A stretch of DNA of 64,000 nucleotides from Lactarius indigo (lineage: Eukaryota > Basidiomycota > Agaricomycetes > Russulales > Russulaceae): positions 372,001-436,000 of the forward strand of contig JAFKAC010000047.1 of the NCBI GenBank assembly GCA_025766275.1, in the 5' to 3' direction. How positions within the stretch are numbered: the first letter of the stretch is position 1; every line of letters begins with the position of its first letter. Below are positions 45,901 to 58,109 of the stretch, piece by piece. A model generated the notes under the pieces. That model saw nothing but the letters and a program-made list of their open reading frames with translations. It was not told the origin of the DNA and made no database searches. The translations under genes and the position numbers were made by a program.

Positions 45901-48900
45901 GCTTTCGGGAAGTCTTCGGCGAATACTGTGCGTGGAACAAACTGAAGCAGCCGAGGATTTTTCGGTCGCCGAGCTTGTAAGATCAAATTTTTATCGCGCA
46001 GCGAAAACAATATCTTTATCTAGCATTAGTCGTTGCACAACACGACCGACGACGACCATAAATAACCCACCTGATACCCAGAGACATTTGATCGAGTCAT
46101 AAATGCCATGTCAGGGCTGTCAGCAGGAACTACGTCAAGAACCCTCTGCAATATGAACATAAGTGAGTAGGCATGGATCGGAATAACGTTATCACTCACC
46201 GTTCCTAGGACGCTTGCGTAGACTGGGTGAAGGATGAACTCTCGCGGCAGTCTTCCAAGGGGGTTTCCACCAATCAGTAATTGCCCAGACAATAGATTAT
46301 AATGGACCTCCTGTCCACCATCTACGATACAGGAAATCCATCGTGAGTTGGGACTGGGAAGCACATGCCAATTCGAAGAGATCTGCCGGTGGAATCCAGG
46401 CCACAAACTTGCGAGACCCTGATCGAAGCCTGATGGATTGGATTGCACACATTCGCGGAGAGACGACTCGAGGAAATGAAGGAGGCGGCGATGTCGGTTG
46501 AGAAGTGGAGTGAAATGACTATCGTCATCCATATTCGACAGGGTGTTGTCATGTACAATCACTGCGCAATGCACAGCTATGGCGATATCGTTGTCGCTCG
46601 CAAGCACCCAAGGGACGTGTTCCAGGCAAACATCATAAGTAGAGAAACACGTCGCGGCCAGTGTGCAGAGTCGTCGACGCAAGTTCGTGCGCGACTTTTC
46701 GTCTTCGGTTTTGTCAAGCTTCGAACCAATTTCGTTAATCCACTTATGTGCTACACTCCGGGCCCTCCGCAGCAGGGCGTACGCTCTTTGACAAATATCG
46801 CGATCACGCGCGGCAGAGAGGAGGCGGTTGGTAATGAGAGCTATAGATAATAGAATTAAAGCACCAGCGGGTAGCGGAAGGCGTTTAACATACCAAGAGA
46901 CCTGATGGTGACTTCCTCTAGCCAGTTGGCTTCTATCCTTCCAAGAAGGCCCTCTAGTTCGCGTACAAGCGTCCATCCGAAGCTGGGAACGGCAAGATCG
47001 GCGTGCCACTCGCGTACACCGTCTGAAAGTGGGCCAAGCTGCCAGGCTGCTTGAGTGATCAGCGTATGTACCTCCTCGCGGCGAAACGAGAGCGACGGCG
47101 ATGGCAGTTCCCTTGCTATGTTCAGCCATTGTAGGCGCGGCCCGCTGCGTAACCCAGAAAATGCCAAGTACTCATGAGGGGTCAGCTCCGGGGGGCAGTC
47201 GGCTTGACCGGCGATTACCTCATTTGAAGTATGATGCGTCCCACAGACAAAGGAATGAATTTTGCCGTACGGAGATGACACAGGAATAGGAGGTGTGCAG
47301 AATTTTGCGATACTAGATTCAAGAAAAGGCCGCGCAGCCCACGATTTGGCCTTGCGGTCATACAACTTGAAGGACAGTCCGTTGTTGAGCAAAACGTCAG
47401 AATCGTCGGCAGGGATCTGGACCTTCTTGTAATGCGTTTGATCGCGGAACGATTTCGTGGTGGACGCAATTGTGATTCGGTGGTATGAGTGACGCACGGC
47501 CCAATCTCTTAGACCGGAGAAGGTATCTAAGAGAAGCTTTGGTTTATTAGCGTCATGAGCCTCGGGCATCCCAATGTCGCAGAGAATCTTGTAGGTTATC
47601 TCGCGCCATGCGGAGAATCCACGTGGTGGAGCGAGCTCGAAGACTACCAGTTGTGCTTCCACCGTCGCCTGTGGAAGTGGCCATTCAAAGACGTCAATCT
47701 TCAGTTTATTTGCCTGGCTCTCTGTTTTACACTTTTGACAACGACCATGGACTAGGTTTCCTTCATAATCCTCGATATAATCGTGATCCATCGTCGAGGC
47801 CGCATCTTTAAGTGACCGCCACCTCTGGTTCAGAACACGGAGTTCGGCACGCTTTTCTTCCTGCTGTTGCTCAGCACGTAGGTTGATATCGGCGTAGAGC
47901 TCTTGCAGCTTTAGAGAATCGCGAAAATACCGCACGCCGAACGACGACTCGGTGGCCTTATCCGAGAATATGGACTTCGTGCAGGAAGAGTCCTGATGCC
48001 GCTGTGAAATATACTCTTCGAAAATCCGGGCACGTCGCAGGGAGCTGGAGCGATGGAGGAGGATGGGATGAAGGAAATTTCGGGGAATTTCCGGTGAGTA
48101 AGATGTCAGCTGAGGATATTGTCGGGTGGTCAATTTATCCAGAGCCATCCAAAGGTCCAAGACGGTCAAAATCATAACCGAGTTATCCTCAGGATAGGCA
48201 TGGTAGGCCCGCAATGCGCTGGAATGATACTGCTCAACGCAGGATGCGATCACATCCGGAGCATTGTCGTCATGTTGATGCGAACCAACCCATGAATCCA
48301 GATATCTCTCGACGGACAGCTCGAAGTCCGCGAGAGCAGTGCGCTTGTCCTTTGCAACGGCCGCTGTGAGTCGGCCGTCCGAGAAACAACTGAAATCGAC
48401 TACGTCAACAAGACGTGGGGAGTGGGAAGGCGTAAATTGCTCTTGCGTGTAACTGTGTGGTTTTGGGAGAAGGGCATTTATGAGGTAATGACGCGAATTC
48501 TTGAGAGTGATTACGGTATCCCGAACGATGTCCAGTTTCTCAGGGCGCCACGACGGCGAAACAGACTGGCTCGCTTGGAAACTCGACCACCGGTTCTGAA
48601 GAAGGGTCTCTGTCTCCTTTGATGCGTCGTACACAACCCGATAGATGTCATCCGAAACAGCAGGACCCATCTTTGAGAGGCGTCGCGCCATCTTGGACCT
48701 CATCACGTAGAGCGTTTCGCTTGGAAAGTCCCTTTGGGTGCAGATTCGGAGGAGGTGCGCGTGAAAAAAGAGAATAAAGGTTTTGTACACGTCTCGGTCC
48801 AGGGATGTTTGAAGTGCCGCCCTGATAACGAGCCATAACGGAGATCGGCGCCATGGCTTATAAGCGTCTTTCCAAAGAACTTCGTCTCCTATCCGTTTCG

Positions 48901-49635
48901 TGATACGATCTACAGAGGCCGGCTGACCAAATCCTCTTAGAATCCCCACTAATAGTTCAGATATATATCTTGGGTGAGCGCTCTCGCGAACTTCGCGTAC
49001 GGTGGACCCAGCCTTGACTGCGGTTGCAGTGGAATCCAACACGTCAATATCCATTTGGATGAGAAAGGAAGCGAGTTCTTGAAGAAAACATTCGTTCGAA
49101 AAAATCTCGGAAGAGATCTGGACAGCGGGACCGGGATAGGAGCAGAGAAGCTTCCCATTGGTCGACATAACGTTGCTGGCTGGTGGAGAGACTTCGAAGA
49201 TCTCGAACCGAACATGCTCAATGAGCATGCGAACGACGACAGCGGCATTCTGAGATCGAATATGCATAGCGAAGACATCTGAAAGCGAAGATAAACAACG
49301 ACGCAACATGCAGGTAGTAATCCAAACCAAGATCCGAACTCACCTCCGACAGCGAGATTTGAGAGAGTGCCTTTGAGTTCCGCTTCGACTAGCGGACCCT
49401 TTGCAGTCCAGGAAATAGACTCCAACGTTTTTATAATATGAGCCCACGACAGCTGTTGGGAGGGCGATAGGTACTGGCAGAAAGCTCGAGCAGCTTGTAT
49501 GAGGATGTGGCACAATGCCACATTGGTCTCGCGTTCAGCTCCCTCCGTCGGGGCCTGTTGAGGAAGCTTAATGGGCAGAAATATATGGTTAATAACCGAG
49601 AGCAAGACTTCGGAATCGAAATCGTGTGATAACAT
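39983..49635 (-). pseudogene. Giant DUF6606/DUF3638/DUF3645 gene, copy C, complete but for one in-frame TAG
   Basis: Eight exons keep one frame: 49635-49344, 49278-46894, 46840-46200, 46145-46071, 46019-43371, 43318-42272, 42220-41317, 41271-39983; 3,094 codons. Codon 1217 (45764-45762) is TAG where copies A and D have AAG (Lys of FRKI). No other lesion was found. The motifs match copy B: LPIKLPQQ at the N-terminus, CQKC, NMGEGKSSVIV, LDESDE, RAKDVPSLRAEFGHPDV, TRGTDLKLP and GCMRMRQLGKG. The intron missing from B (46020-46070, 51 nt) is present here with good sites. The C-terminus runs nine residues past the D stop (tgg instead of tga). It could be a very young pseudogene, a gene read through at TAG, two shorter products, or a sequence error; the label pseudogene is provisional. 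Confidence 0.8.
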
Positions 49636-52600
49636 TTCGTTGAGAGAGGGGTTCGTTGAGAGAGAGGTTCGTTGAGAGAGAGAGGGATGGTGAATGCCAC
49701 AATAGGAGACCCTAAATGAGGCCTCAGATCTCGCCACCCTAAGCGCCGTAAATGTGAAAGGGGGCACAATGCACATGACCAGTACCAGAATAATGGAAAT
49801 ATTACGAGATAGGATCAGTAATAAGACAACAGAGCATTTTCTAGTGCCGATAGTAGATCGACAATCGCTCGTCCGTCATGTTGAATAGCTTATTACCAGT
49901 TATGATTTCGTGGGGTCGGTAAATGATCTAGTCAGGATACAATAGCAAACTCCAGGTCAAAGTGAGTACGTTTGCGTGTTACGAAAGTCTCGAGGAGTAT
50001 CCGATCGCAGTGCGAAGACGAGGGGAAAGACTTGATCCACCTACGGTGCGATGTCGCTAGAAAGGAGTTCAAAAGGTCGTTGCGCCGATGTATACTATTA
50101 GAAGGACGCCTACCAAAACCTGACGGTCACGATGGTCCTTGGCTTGATCAATTTAGAGGGACGAGGGCCGAGTTATATAGAAACGACGCCTGACATTTCT
50201 AATCTACACGACTGCCTTGGCGCTCGGAAAAGGGCTCGGCGCTCGTTAGGCTGATTGCGGCGCGGACGAGTGGCGGAGGCGAGCCAATATGAGGTGCGAC
50301 ATCCAAAGACCCTTGTCAGCCAACGACAAAAAGAAGAGATAGTCTGGAGGTAAGCGCAGAGTCACATCTAGTCATAGCGTAGAATCTATCGGCGTTGCAA
50401 CCTGCCTGAGTCCGACTCGGAGCCCTGCTGGAGGCAAGCATGAGGCAAGCATGACAAACTCTCGGGCCGGTTGGACCGGCGCTGCACTGCCAATCGAAGT
50501 CGAGGGATCACGGTCCTCGTTTTTACTCCTAAGAGATTTAGTTATATACTTCGTAGTCAAAGCACATGCTTCATAACGTTTCTCCTAAATTCTGAAGTTA
50601 GCAGCTTATTTAGTCGCGTGTTCCCCCGCTCCTATAGGTAATATCCTAGACGTTTCTCCCACAAAGTTGTCGCGAGAACACGAGCTAGACGGTATTTTTG
50701 AAACTTACCAGGCCGGTCGTGGCCGTACGGCCAGGTGTTGATGAAGTCGAATAGGGATCTTCCATTTGGAAGCCACGTTCTGTACGTTGACAGACAGCTA
50801 GTGCTTGAAGTGGACGACGCGGAGAGGGAGGAAAGACGCAACGGCACCGGGCAGCTTGTATGCGGGGTGGCTGGCCTTGAGGTACCCGTGGAGAATCATC
50901 ACAATCTTGCGCACCCGAGGGGATTGAACAGATCACAAAGAAAGCATAAGTCGGCCGGGTCATGGCGGCGAGCGCAATTATGGAAGTTATCATAGACGTC
51001 GGGGGATACGGCGTCGTCCTGGTAGCTCGGGTGCAGAAAGTGGCTCAACAAGCTGCACGTGACATTTTAGCCGCAGCCTCAGCATTGTCACTCGTCGCAA
51101 GGCTGACGCTGGTGGATCAGAGCCCTGCGAATGAGAGACGGTGTGGTGAGCTATCTGTTCCTACGCTTGGGTACGCAAGCAGAAAAAACACAACATACGC
51201 ACTAAGTTACAAGATGCAGGCAACTTGGACGGGAGGTATCGCCAGATCCGTCGTTTCAGTTTCCAACGAAGTTTCCAACGCCAGCGTGGCCGTAGCTTCT
51301 CATCAAGGGGACACTGACGCCCTGCGTGCTAAGCTATGCGAGCAGGTTGCCGCGCTCCTCGCAAAGTCGGCCGGGAAGTCAACTCGTCGCCACCGTACGA
51401 CGCCGATAGCCCACGAATGCTCGCCAGTCTGAGTACGTAGTCAAGCCCGCTGAATAGCGTCTCCGGGCAGCAGGCGGTACTACAATACGCTTGAGTTTGT
51501 CATTGGGAGTAGCCAGAAGACGAGATCGTCACGCTTGAACGGTGAGACATAGCTGGTGAGAGCTTGGGTAGAAGAGTTCTCCTGCTTGGTGGCCAATACA
51601 TTAACCTTCTGACGATGGGTGACCAATGTATCAATTGAATGTGCAGTGCCTAAACAGAGGCAGCACGCGTTGTGCTGTTGGATGACAACCCGCGCCGGTG
51701 TCAGTGGGCCGCTTTACCGCAACTCAGCTTCAAACCCCGACCTCATCGCGAATTATCGATGACTCAGCAGATGACGCGACTCCGGAAAAGGCCCCGACCT
51801 TCGCCGCTTCACCAAGTTATGACCCTTCGAGTCAGCTGACCCGTACTGTCAATACTGGTCCAATTAGTCCGTACATCTCTGGACCTAGACGAACCACGCA
51901 GACTCGACAAAAGTACGCAACAGCAACATCCAACTAACGGCCTTCAGGCCTCTTGAATCGCATCGCCCAAAGTAGCGCCGCAAAGTTGATCACAGGCGTA
52001 CCCCTTCTTTCTCGTTCAAAATATGGAGACGCTCGCATTTGTGCTCGAGAAGTGCACCACGTGCGCAGGCCTGAGGTACCATATCGACGCGCACGATACG
52101 CCGAGCGTGCTCGTCCCTCCGCACGAGGGGGGTCGAGACGCGGAGGGTCATGCAAACCTAGTTCACACGGCGCGTCGATGCCGTCTTAGACACTAAGGAC
52201 CTCAAATGCGAGTTCTTATTGCGATGTTATAGCGACAAGATAAGCGCAGAGAGTTGTGTTTCGTTTCGTTTCTGTGGGCAAGGCTGGGCTGAGAGCGTGC
52301 ATGAGATAGGCAGGTTCCAGCTAGTTGACCGGGTGCCCACGAAATTCGGCACGCTTCCCTAGCGCACGCCTCTCCCTCCACTCCGTTCAGCTGGTGTTGA
52401 AGGCGCCCTGTGGGGACGTCCATATCGTCTTCCTACAGGCGACGTTCTCGTCTTCTATCAGCAGCACTGCACTTTGGCTGGCAGCCTAGACCAGCAAGGC
52501 TGAGCTCCAAGAAGACGCACCCAGGTTCGAGCCGGCCCTCCCCGGTTCCTTCTCAGTCTGAAGAATTTCATACCTCAACATATCCGGAAGGGGAAGCTCC

Positions 52601-53180
52601 CAGCGGGCTACCCGAGTTCAACCAGGCCATACTCGTGCAGCTCAAAGAGACAGGCTCTTTGCTGGATACCGGAAGGTGTTACTCGCGACGAGCAAGAACG
52701 ATTCCAAGACAGTGATAGAATTCCTTTTTGATTGCATGAAGGACCCATGTAGGTCTCAGCCCTCCTCTGCTTCTTTGTAGGGGTGAAACGCCGCGGCGCT
52801 GATACCTCACATAGATATCGGTGACCCGATTGTGATCGTGCGATGGGTGCGATCCAAGCCTCTCTAGCTGCCTTCAAGGAGGGAAGCGCCGGAAATCAAC
52901 GTCCCATACATCACCCCCATCTCTGGCCTATTACTCTAAGCGCTCACCAGCGCTCACGTGTGCAAAGGCAAAAGGCGACAATGCTGGCCTACTGTTTCAA
53001 GCTTGACCTGTCTGGGTAGTGCAATTATGGTAAAAATGACGTATTAAATGCTTCAGATCTCAGTGTAAATTATAATTTACCTGTACTGTACGAATAAAGG
53101 CCCGAAAACGAGCCCCCAAAATGCAATCACCTCTCCGCTCCTGTCCTCCTGCGCGCTCGTATGGTATCATTCTTTCTACT
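49636..53180. other. Gene-poor region right of copy C
   Basis: Begins with the C promoter, including a direct gttcgttgagagag repeat at about 49637-49685. Frames at 50962-51432 (156 aa, Ala/Val-rich) and 51698-51937 (79 aa, Ser/Thr/Pro-rich) are open, but I recognise nothing in them and see no consistent splicing. The stretch 52200-52900 looks like decayed coding sequence with frequent stops, possibly an old transposon. No terminal repeats were found. Confidence 0.4.
49850..50100. repeat. Duplicated 5' flank shared with copy A
   Basis: Counterpart of 15640-15900, with matching blocks TTTCGTGG, GATCTAGTCAGGATACAATAG and CTACGGTGCGATGTCGCT in the same order. It marks the upstream limit of the duplicated unit at no less than about 450 bp from the start codon. 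Confidence 0.45.
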
Positions 53181-55168
53181 CTAATTCTGACCTAATTGCA
53201 TGACAGGGGGCACCGGGCACTTTTCTATGTCGGAAGCTATCCCATTTCCCGAGAACAATGTGTCGGAGGAACCTAAAGTTGGTGGAAGACTCTTCGGGAC
53301 AGCCGCATTGGTACTTGCTTCCATCGCATCTTGCGCGCCCCATGGGTCTGTGGGACCCGTGCGTACCTTGAGCTGGGTGAGCGTGGCAACAACACCTCCC
53401 GGCCCGTCGAGCGTCTCGCGGAGGTAATCTCGTGAGTTCAGGCTGGGATAAAATGTCAAGAATCAGGAAGATCGCGAAGGAATAGCGAATAAAGAAGACT
53501 CACATGGCCATGAACGCGCAGAGAGACAGTCGAAACATGATGAAAAGGGACGGGGTGTATATGAGCGCATCCGGATACTTGGCGAACTTCGTTCAACAAG
53601 TTAATATTTGACCAGCGGACACAGGGGGTAAAAATAAACAGCACCAAGGTGACGCAGACGATAGAAAACGCTCTGTAGAACCATAGCACAATTGTCAGAA
53701 AAAAAGCCGACGCCGATTGGTATGTTGGCTCACAAGTGAAGCGAGCCGCAATTGATAGAATAGATCGCGAGAAGGTTCAACACATTGTTCGTTCTAGCAA
53801 GAGGGCCGGTGAGAACAGAGTACTATGGGCGTTTTTGCAATGTTCGAACACGGACGTACCTCCGGACTTGAGTGCGGTTACTCAAAAGGTAATAAACCAT
53901 TCCAGTAGTAATGAGGATGTCGCAGGGGACCTTGCAAGCTAATGTGGCAATGAAAAACCCCTAGTATGAACGATAATTAGAGACTACAGCCCACATCAGA
54001 CGGGGAGCAAACGTACCTCAAAGCTGCCCGGGTCTGGGTCGTGTATGTGCTTCAGGCTATATGCAGAACCTGTGAGAAAAAACAAGGAAAAGAGTATGTG
54101 CAACTACGGCTGACATTTTTGTACTGTACACTGAAGACAAGGATAATGCCTTAGCGACCCGCAAATAAAGGAATAGAAGGGAGAACGTACCAATACCAAT
54201 ACCTTAAAAAAGTCGGTCGAAAGTAAGGTGAAAGTCTCGAGGAATGCTACTGCGGAGGAACTCACCGAATTCTGTCAGCGAGCTGACGGACTGCTCATGT
54301 AAGTGGATGCCAGCTCCGAACAAATTGTATGGACGTACGATCGCCGCTGGTAGGTATAGAGAACCGCCGCTCACTAGAATAACTTAGAGGTCACACAAAA
54401 TAAAAACGCCAATAAACTCACGACGGTAGATCCTATACGCGTAGAAGCTACGTCCTTTTAGTAAGAGTTACTTCACGAACCGCCAGTGAAAGCGTACTGC
54501 TGTACAGAAACTCCGATAACAACTGGTTACATATGAATAAGAATTGCGGACAAAACCAGGTCACAGCAGACTGAGCGCACCGGCAGATAAAGCTATCGCC
54601 TTCAGTTGAGGAATTCGTAAGTCTCGGGATGTGCTCTGTGTTACAGCAGACGTACAGATTGACCCCTAGAAGGCCCATAAGAACCTCAACCAGCACAGTA
54701 CATCTAGAGCGGCTTACCATGGGTCTGATGCGATGTGACGATAATCCCCAAAATTTGTGACGCCAAATTGATAAGTCGTATAAATACAGAAAACTAGGTT
54801 GATCGTGTCCATGAGCCTAGTCGAAGATGATGTCATTATGGTGTATCGGATCGCGAAGCTTTCGAAAATGTATACATCAAAAAAGCGACCTGCAAAGGCT
54901 TCATTAAGATCTCGAGCATTAGACATAGCACATGGGGGCCCTCACAAAGGACTTTAAAGGCCATCGATCCCTTGAGCAGTGACTATTATAGTAGTAATAG
55001 ACTTGCAACCAGGTAACACCATAGACACTAGATGGTCAATCAGGTCCGATCAGGCCTCGATCAGATCCTGAGATCGTGTATTACAAATAGTGAGACGCAC
55101 ATAGACGAAAGGACGGTACCAATGAACAACGCCCCAAGGGTGTTGTGCATAGGGATTAGTGCGGGCAT
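53181..55168 (-). pseudogene. DUF6534-like multi-pass membrane protein, middle not resolvable
   Basis: Resembles the large agaricomycete DUF6534 family of about seven-helix membrane proteins with unknown function. The N-terminal part splices cleanly: 55168-55101, 55027-54946, a 14-nt micro-exon 54889-54876, and 54816-54718. It gives HNTLGALFIGTVLSSIVYG, LQVYYYYNSH, KSFVAFLMLMDTINLVF and VTNFGDYRHIASDPW, which match the family's first helices. A downstream VEVLMGLLGVNLYVC also fits, but only in another frame with no usable intron. The C-terminal part is again typical: FSIVCVTLVLFIF, FAKYPDALIYTPSLFIM, then CAFMAI|LNSRDYLRETLDG with the last exon 53442-53181. I could not join the middle without breaking the frame, so it may be damaged or have introns I missed. 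Confidence 0.55.
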
Positions 55169-56158
55169 GGCAAAAAAGTCAAGACAGAGAGAATAATAAT
55201 CGACAGCAAAGGAAGGAGAGAAAGTGAGAGCGATCGATTACTACCCGACTCGCAGTGCTGCTGATAAAGGCGTCTGTCATGGAGCTGGCACAAATAGGAA
55301 GGTGGTGACGGTTAGTCAAAGGAAGTGATCCCATCAGGAGCATAGCACTCGTAACGTTTCAAGTTGGCAGGTGGTCGACGATCTTCCGAGTCCGTTCCGG
55401 GGGTCGTGTCAACCGTTGGAACTTTTGAGTTTGTGCGTAACAAGTGGGCCAGCACCTGGCAGCCGTTTACTAGAGCCACGAGCTAGTACTATATAAGCAA
55501 ATCAAAACGAGAAAGGGGTCTTCCCACAGTCGGTAAATTAACTATATAGCATTGGGGGCCCCAAGGAGGGCCGTCCTTGAGAGTGGGCAGAGAAACGGAA
55601 GGGAAGCGCCAATTGGTAACATTACCAATTTTCTTTGTTGACCCGACCACATTGTCGCTCACTATCTTCGCGATGTACCCCATTTTACCGGTGACTTGCC
55701 GGCGACGGTCGTAACTCAGGTCCGACTGCGTTGACTCGGCCGAGCTTGATTCAGTGACCTTACGGCGAAGTTCAGGACCGGAGGACCGGACGCTGACCCA
55801 AAACGGCAAGTCCGTATATAGCTAAAATGGTACAAGTATAGACTAGGGTATTTAGAAAACGTGTTTGTCGTCTCTAACTTGTTATGATATAGAAATGTCG
55901 AGTTGGAAGAGGGTAGTCAATGAGTGCGGCTATTCGCCGACATCAACAGGCTGAGTCTTTCCTGGAACTCCTTTCTCTCACTGATGACGGTTACAGGGAG
56001 ACCCGTGTTCTGGCGAGCAGCGACGAAATTTTTCACAGGTGTCACCGGTTGGTTCTCCAAGTAAAGCAACTCGAGGGCTGGCAACACTTCGGCGGCCCTC
56101 TCGGTGACATTGTTGAGTGCAGGAGGAACGGCGCGCCGTGAAAGCCTGTCGTCTACAC
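55169..56158. other. Intergenic, no supported gene
   Basis: Holds the 5' flank of the DUF6534-like gene and the 3' flank of the F-box gene. A minus-strand frame at 55809-55489 (106 aa) is open but has no recognisable domain. Confidence 0.4.
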
Positions 56159-57367
56159 TCAGCGCCTCACGTAGGTGAATGGGTGGAAGACTTCCGGCCA
56201 TCGGATATCGTTGCCTACTGTCTCATCGAAACACGAACTGATGAAGAGACGGTCTACGTTGGAGAGTATAGCAGAAATTTGGCTGACCACCTGACCTATC
56301 GCTTCTTCCTGGATGGAAAGATGAAACCACGACCGACCCGTATGAACAAGTTCGATGACGACGGTAGAGGGTTCGACGAATAGGTCCGCGCGGACAAACT
56401 GGGATGACTTGAGTTTTTCTGAACGATCAATGAACTTGCAAAGTTGGGCGATTCGAAAATCGGTGACTCCATACTGCTTCAGGTACTCTATTCGGAAGCA
56501 GTTGAGCTGAGGAGCCTCGATCTGCGCTACGAGATCCTCGAAATACTCGAAAAGACCATTGAAGAAAAAGTTGGTGAGGACAGGAAGGGCAGCTCGTGTA
56601 ATGGGAGGCAGGCGCATTCGATCATGATAAGATATCCCTTCTTCAAATCCGATGGTGAGATATTTGAGCCTGGCCAACACGGCCAAACTTGCGGCCATCG
56701 CCTCTGGTGGAAAGTAACCGGTCGGAGGTATATTGCGAAGCTCTACATCGACAAGGTCTGGGGCGGACATAAGGAGAGTCGGCCCTGTTGGGAAGGGAAT
56801 GCGAGATATGCAGATCGACTGTAAACGTGGGGCGGATCTACCCAGGAAAGTATCGGGAAGGGCAGGCACGGTCGCAAATCTTTCCGATTCTAGTGAGAGC
56901 TGTGATAATGCCGGAAATGGCTCCTGCATCGCCATGGCTAGCGCTTCCAACAATGAGCATTAACTCCAACGACTCGTACCCGGTCGCGGTGTTCCAGTGC
57001 CGCAAAGAGATTATCTCTATCGCCATCCTGGAAATAAGAATCGAGAAAGGAAATGAATAAAGGAAAGGCCGGAAGATAACCTAGATCTTTCTTGACAGGT
57101 GTCCCGTGGGTGCAGAGAAGTTCCAGACGGAGATGGTATGCAGACGCAAGCATGATGTGTCTCCACGTTCGACACACGTGCGTCAGTCTGTGCCATTTCC
57201 ATGGGCGATGTCTCCAAATAGAATGGCCAACTTCGTCTATTCGACAAATGCTAAAAATTTCTACCAAGACATTGTCTGGAAGAATATTGATCGTGGGTCT
57301 GTTTGAAGATTAACATTCCCAGCCAATAAGGAAGGCACCAGTGATAGACACACCTGCGTGAGCCCAT
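56159..57367 (-). pseudogene. F-box protein gene with one frameshift
   Basis: Agaricomycete-type F-box protein, expected to bind Skp1 and present substrates to an SCF ubiquitin ligase. The start ATG at 57367 lies in a 14-nt first exon (57367-57354), then an intron (57353-57299), then exon 2 from 57298. The F-box is INILPDNVLVEIFSICR, followed by WHRLTHVCRTWR, both typical. The C-terminal LRR-like part contains MAMQEPFPALSQLSLES, LPPITRAALPVL and EYFEDLVAQIEAPQLN, seen widely in this family. Between VRVVGVNA and LLEALAMAMQEP (near 56955) one base is missing, so the two halves lie in different frames. Total would be about 400 aa. No splice solution restores the frame, so a pseudogene, or a sequence error, is likely. 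Confidence 0.75.
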
Positions 57368-58109
57368 CGATAGAGTTGAACACTGGGGTTAGCGAAGTGG
57401 GTGTTTTTATTGCTTCTATGAATAGTATTACGGTAGGAGTGCTTCTGTGGTCGGCCTAGCGAGTACTGGAGTGGAGTACGACGACGTTCAAGCTCAAGGC
57501 AAATGTGATTACATCAGAAACAGTTTCTGGAATCTGGATTCGGAGTCAAACGATGACGACGACCGAGCTCTTATACTGTAAGTTATGGTTGCAGTGACAA
57601 TTGAAGTGGGCTGCTCTACAGTCCTAATATAAGGGGACTGCATATATCAGTAGATCCTTCTAGTATGTTGGCGCTGTAGTACTCCTGCCGGAGCCACTCA
57701 TTTTCGAACCCTCGATCACCTCAGCCACGCGGTCCTTTTTTTTTTTTTTGATCTTTCCCTCTCTACCTTAGCTCAGTGGCTACGGTTTTCTTTGCATTTA
57801 AATCCCTTTTTTCTGCTGAATATACAGCACTGAGCGCCCGGTCGCCACTTTTCCCCCATAGCGCAGAGTGATTGCAGAGGCCAAGCCCGTCAGGCCTGGT
57901 CACAGCCACTCGAAGGACAACTCTCGCTTCCTCCACCCCTTCTTCATCCATCTAGAATGTCCGCCTTCGAACCCCTTAGCGTCCATACAATGGTATCGTA
58001 TCTCGTGATTTTAACAACTCTGATCAAATGACGCTCATACATCCTAGAGTACGTTCACTACGCCCTCGGATAGCTCCAAGTCAACCTGCATTTGCGACAT
58101 TCCCGGGCC
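57368..58109. other. Intergenic, no supported gene
   Basis: A poly-T run lies at about 57737-57751. It contains the promoter side of the F-box gene and the 3' flank of copy D. The flank just before 58110 resembles that of copy C (gtcaacc.gca.ttgcgac block), so the duplication unit also reaches past the stop codon. Confidence 0.5.

Noticed and set aside
50962..51432. 156-aa Ala/Val-rich plus-strand frame
   Set aside because: No domain, no splicing partners, no promoter signal; kept only as a note in the intergenic entry.
52200..52900. Possible retrotransposon remnant
   Set aside because: I could find no reverse transcriptase, integrase or terminal repeat motif, so no mobile element is called.
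57690..57745. Minus-strand GGGTTCGAAAATGAG resembling a tRNA T-arm
   Set aside because: The distance to a plausible A-box is too short for a tRNA and the stems do not pair.
57765..57840. tRNA-like TTAGCTCAGTGG (A-box match) on the plus strand
   Set aside because: No matching acceptor stem, and the B-box region (gcatttaaatccc) departs too far from GGTTCGANTCC; no cloverleaf could be drawn.
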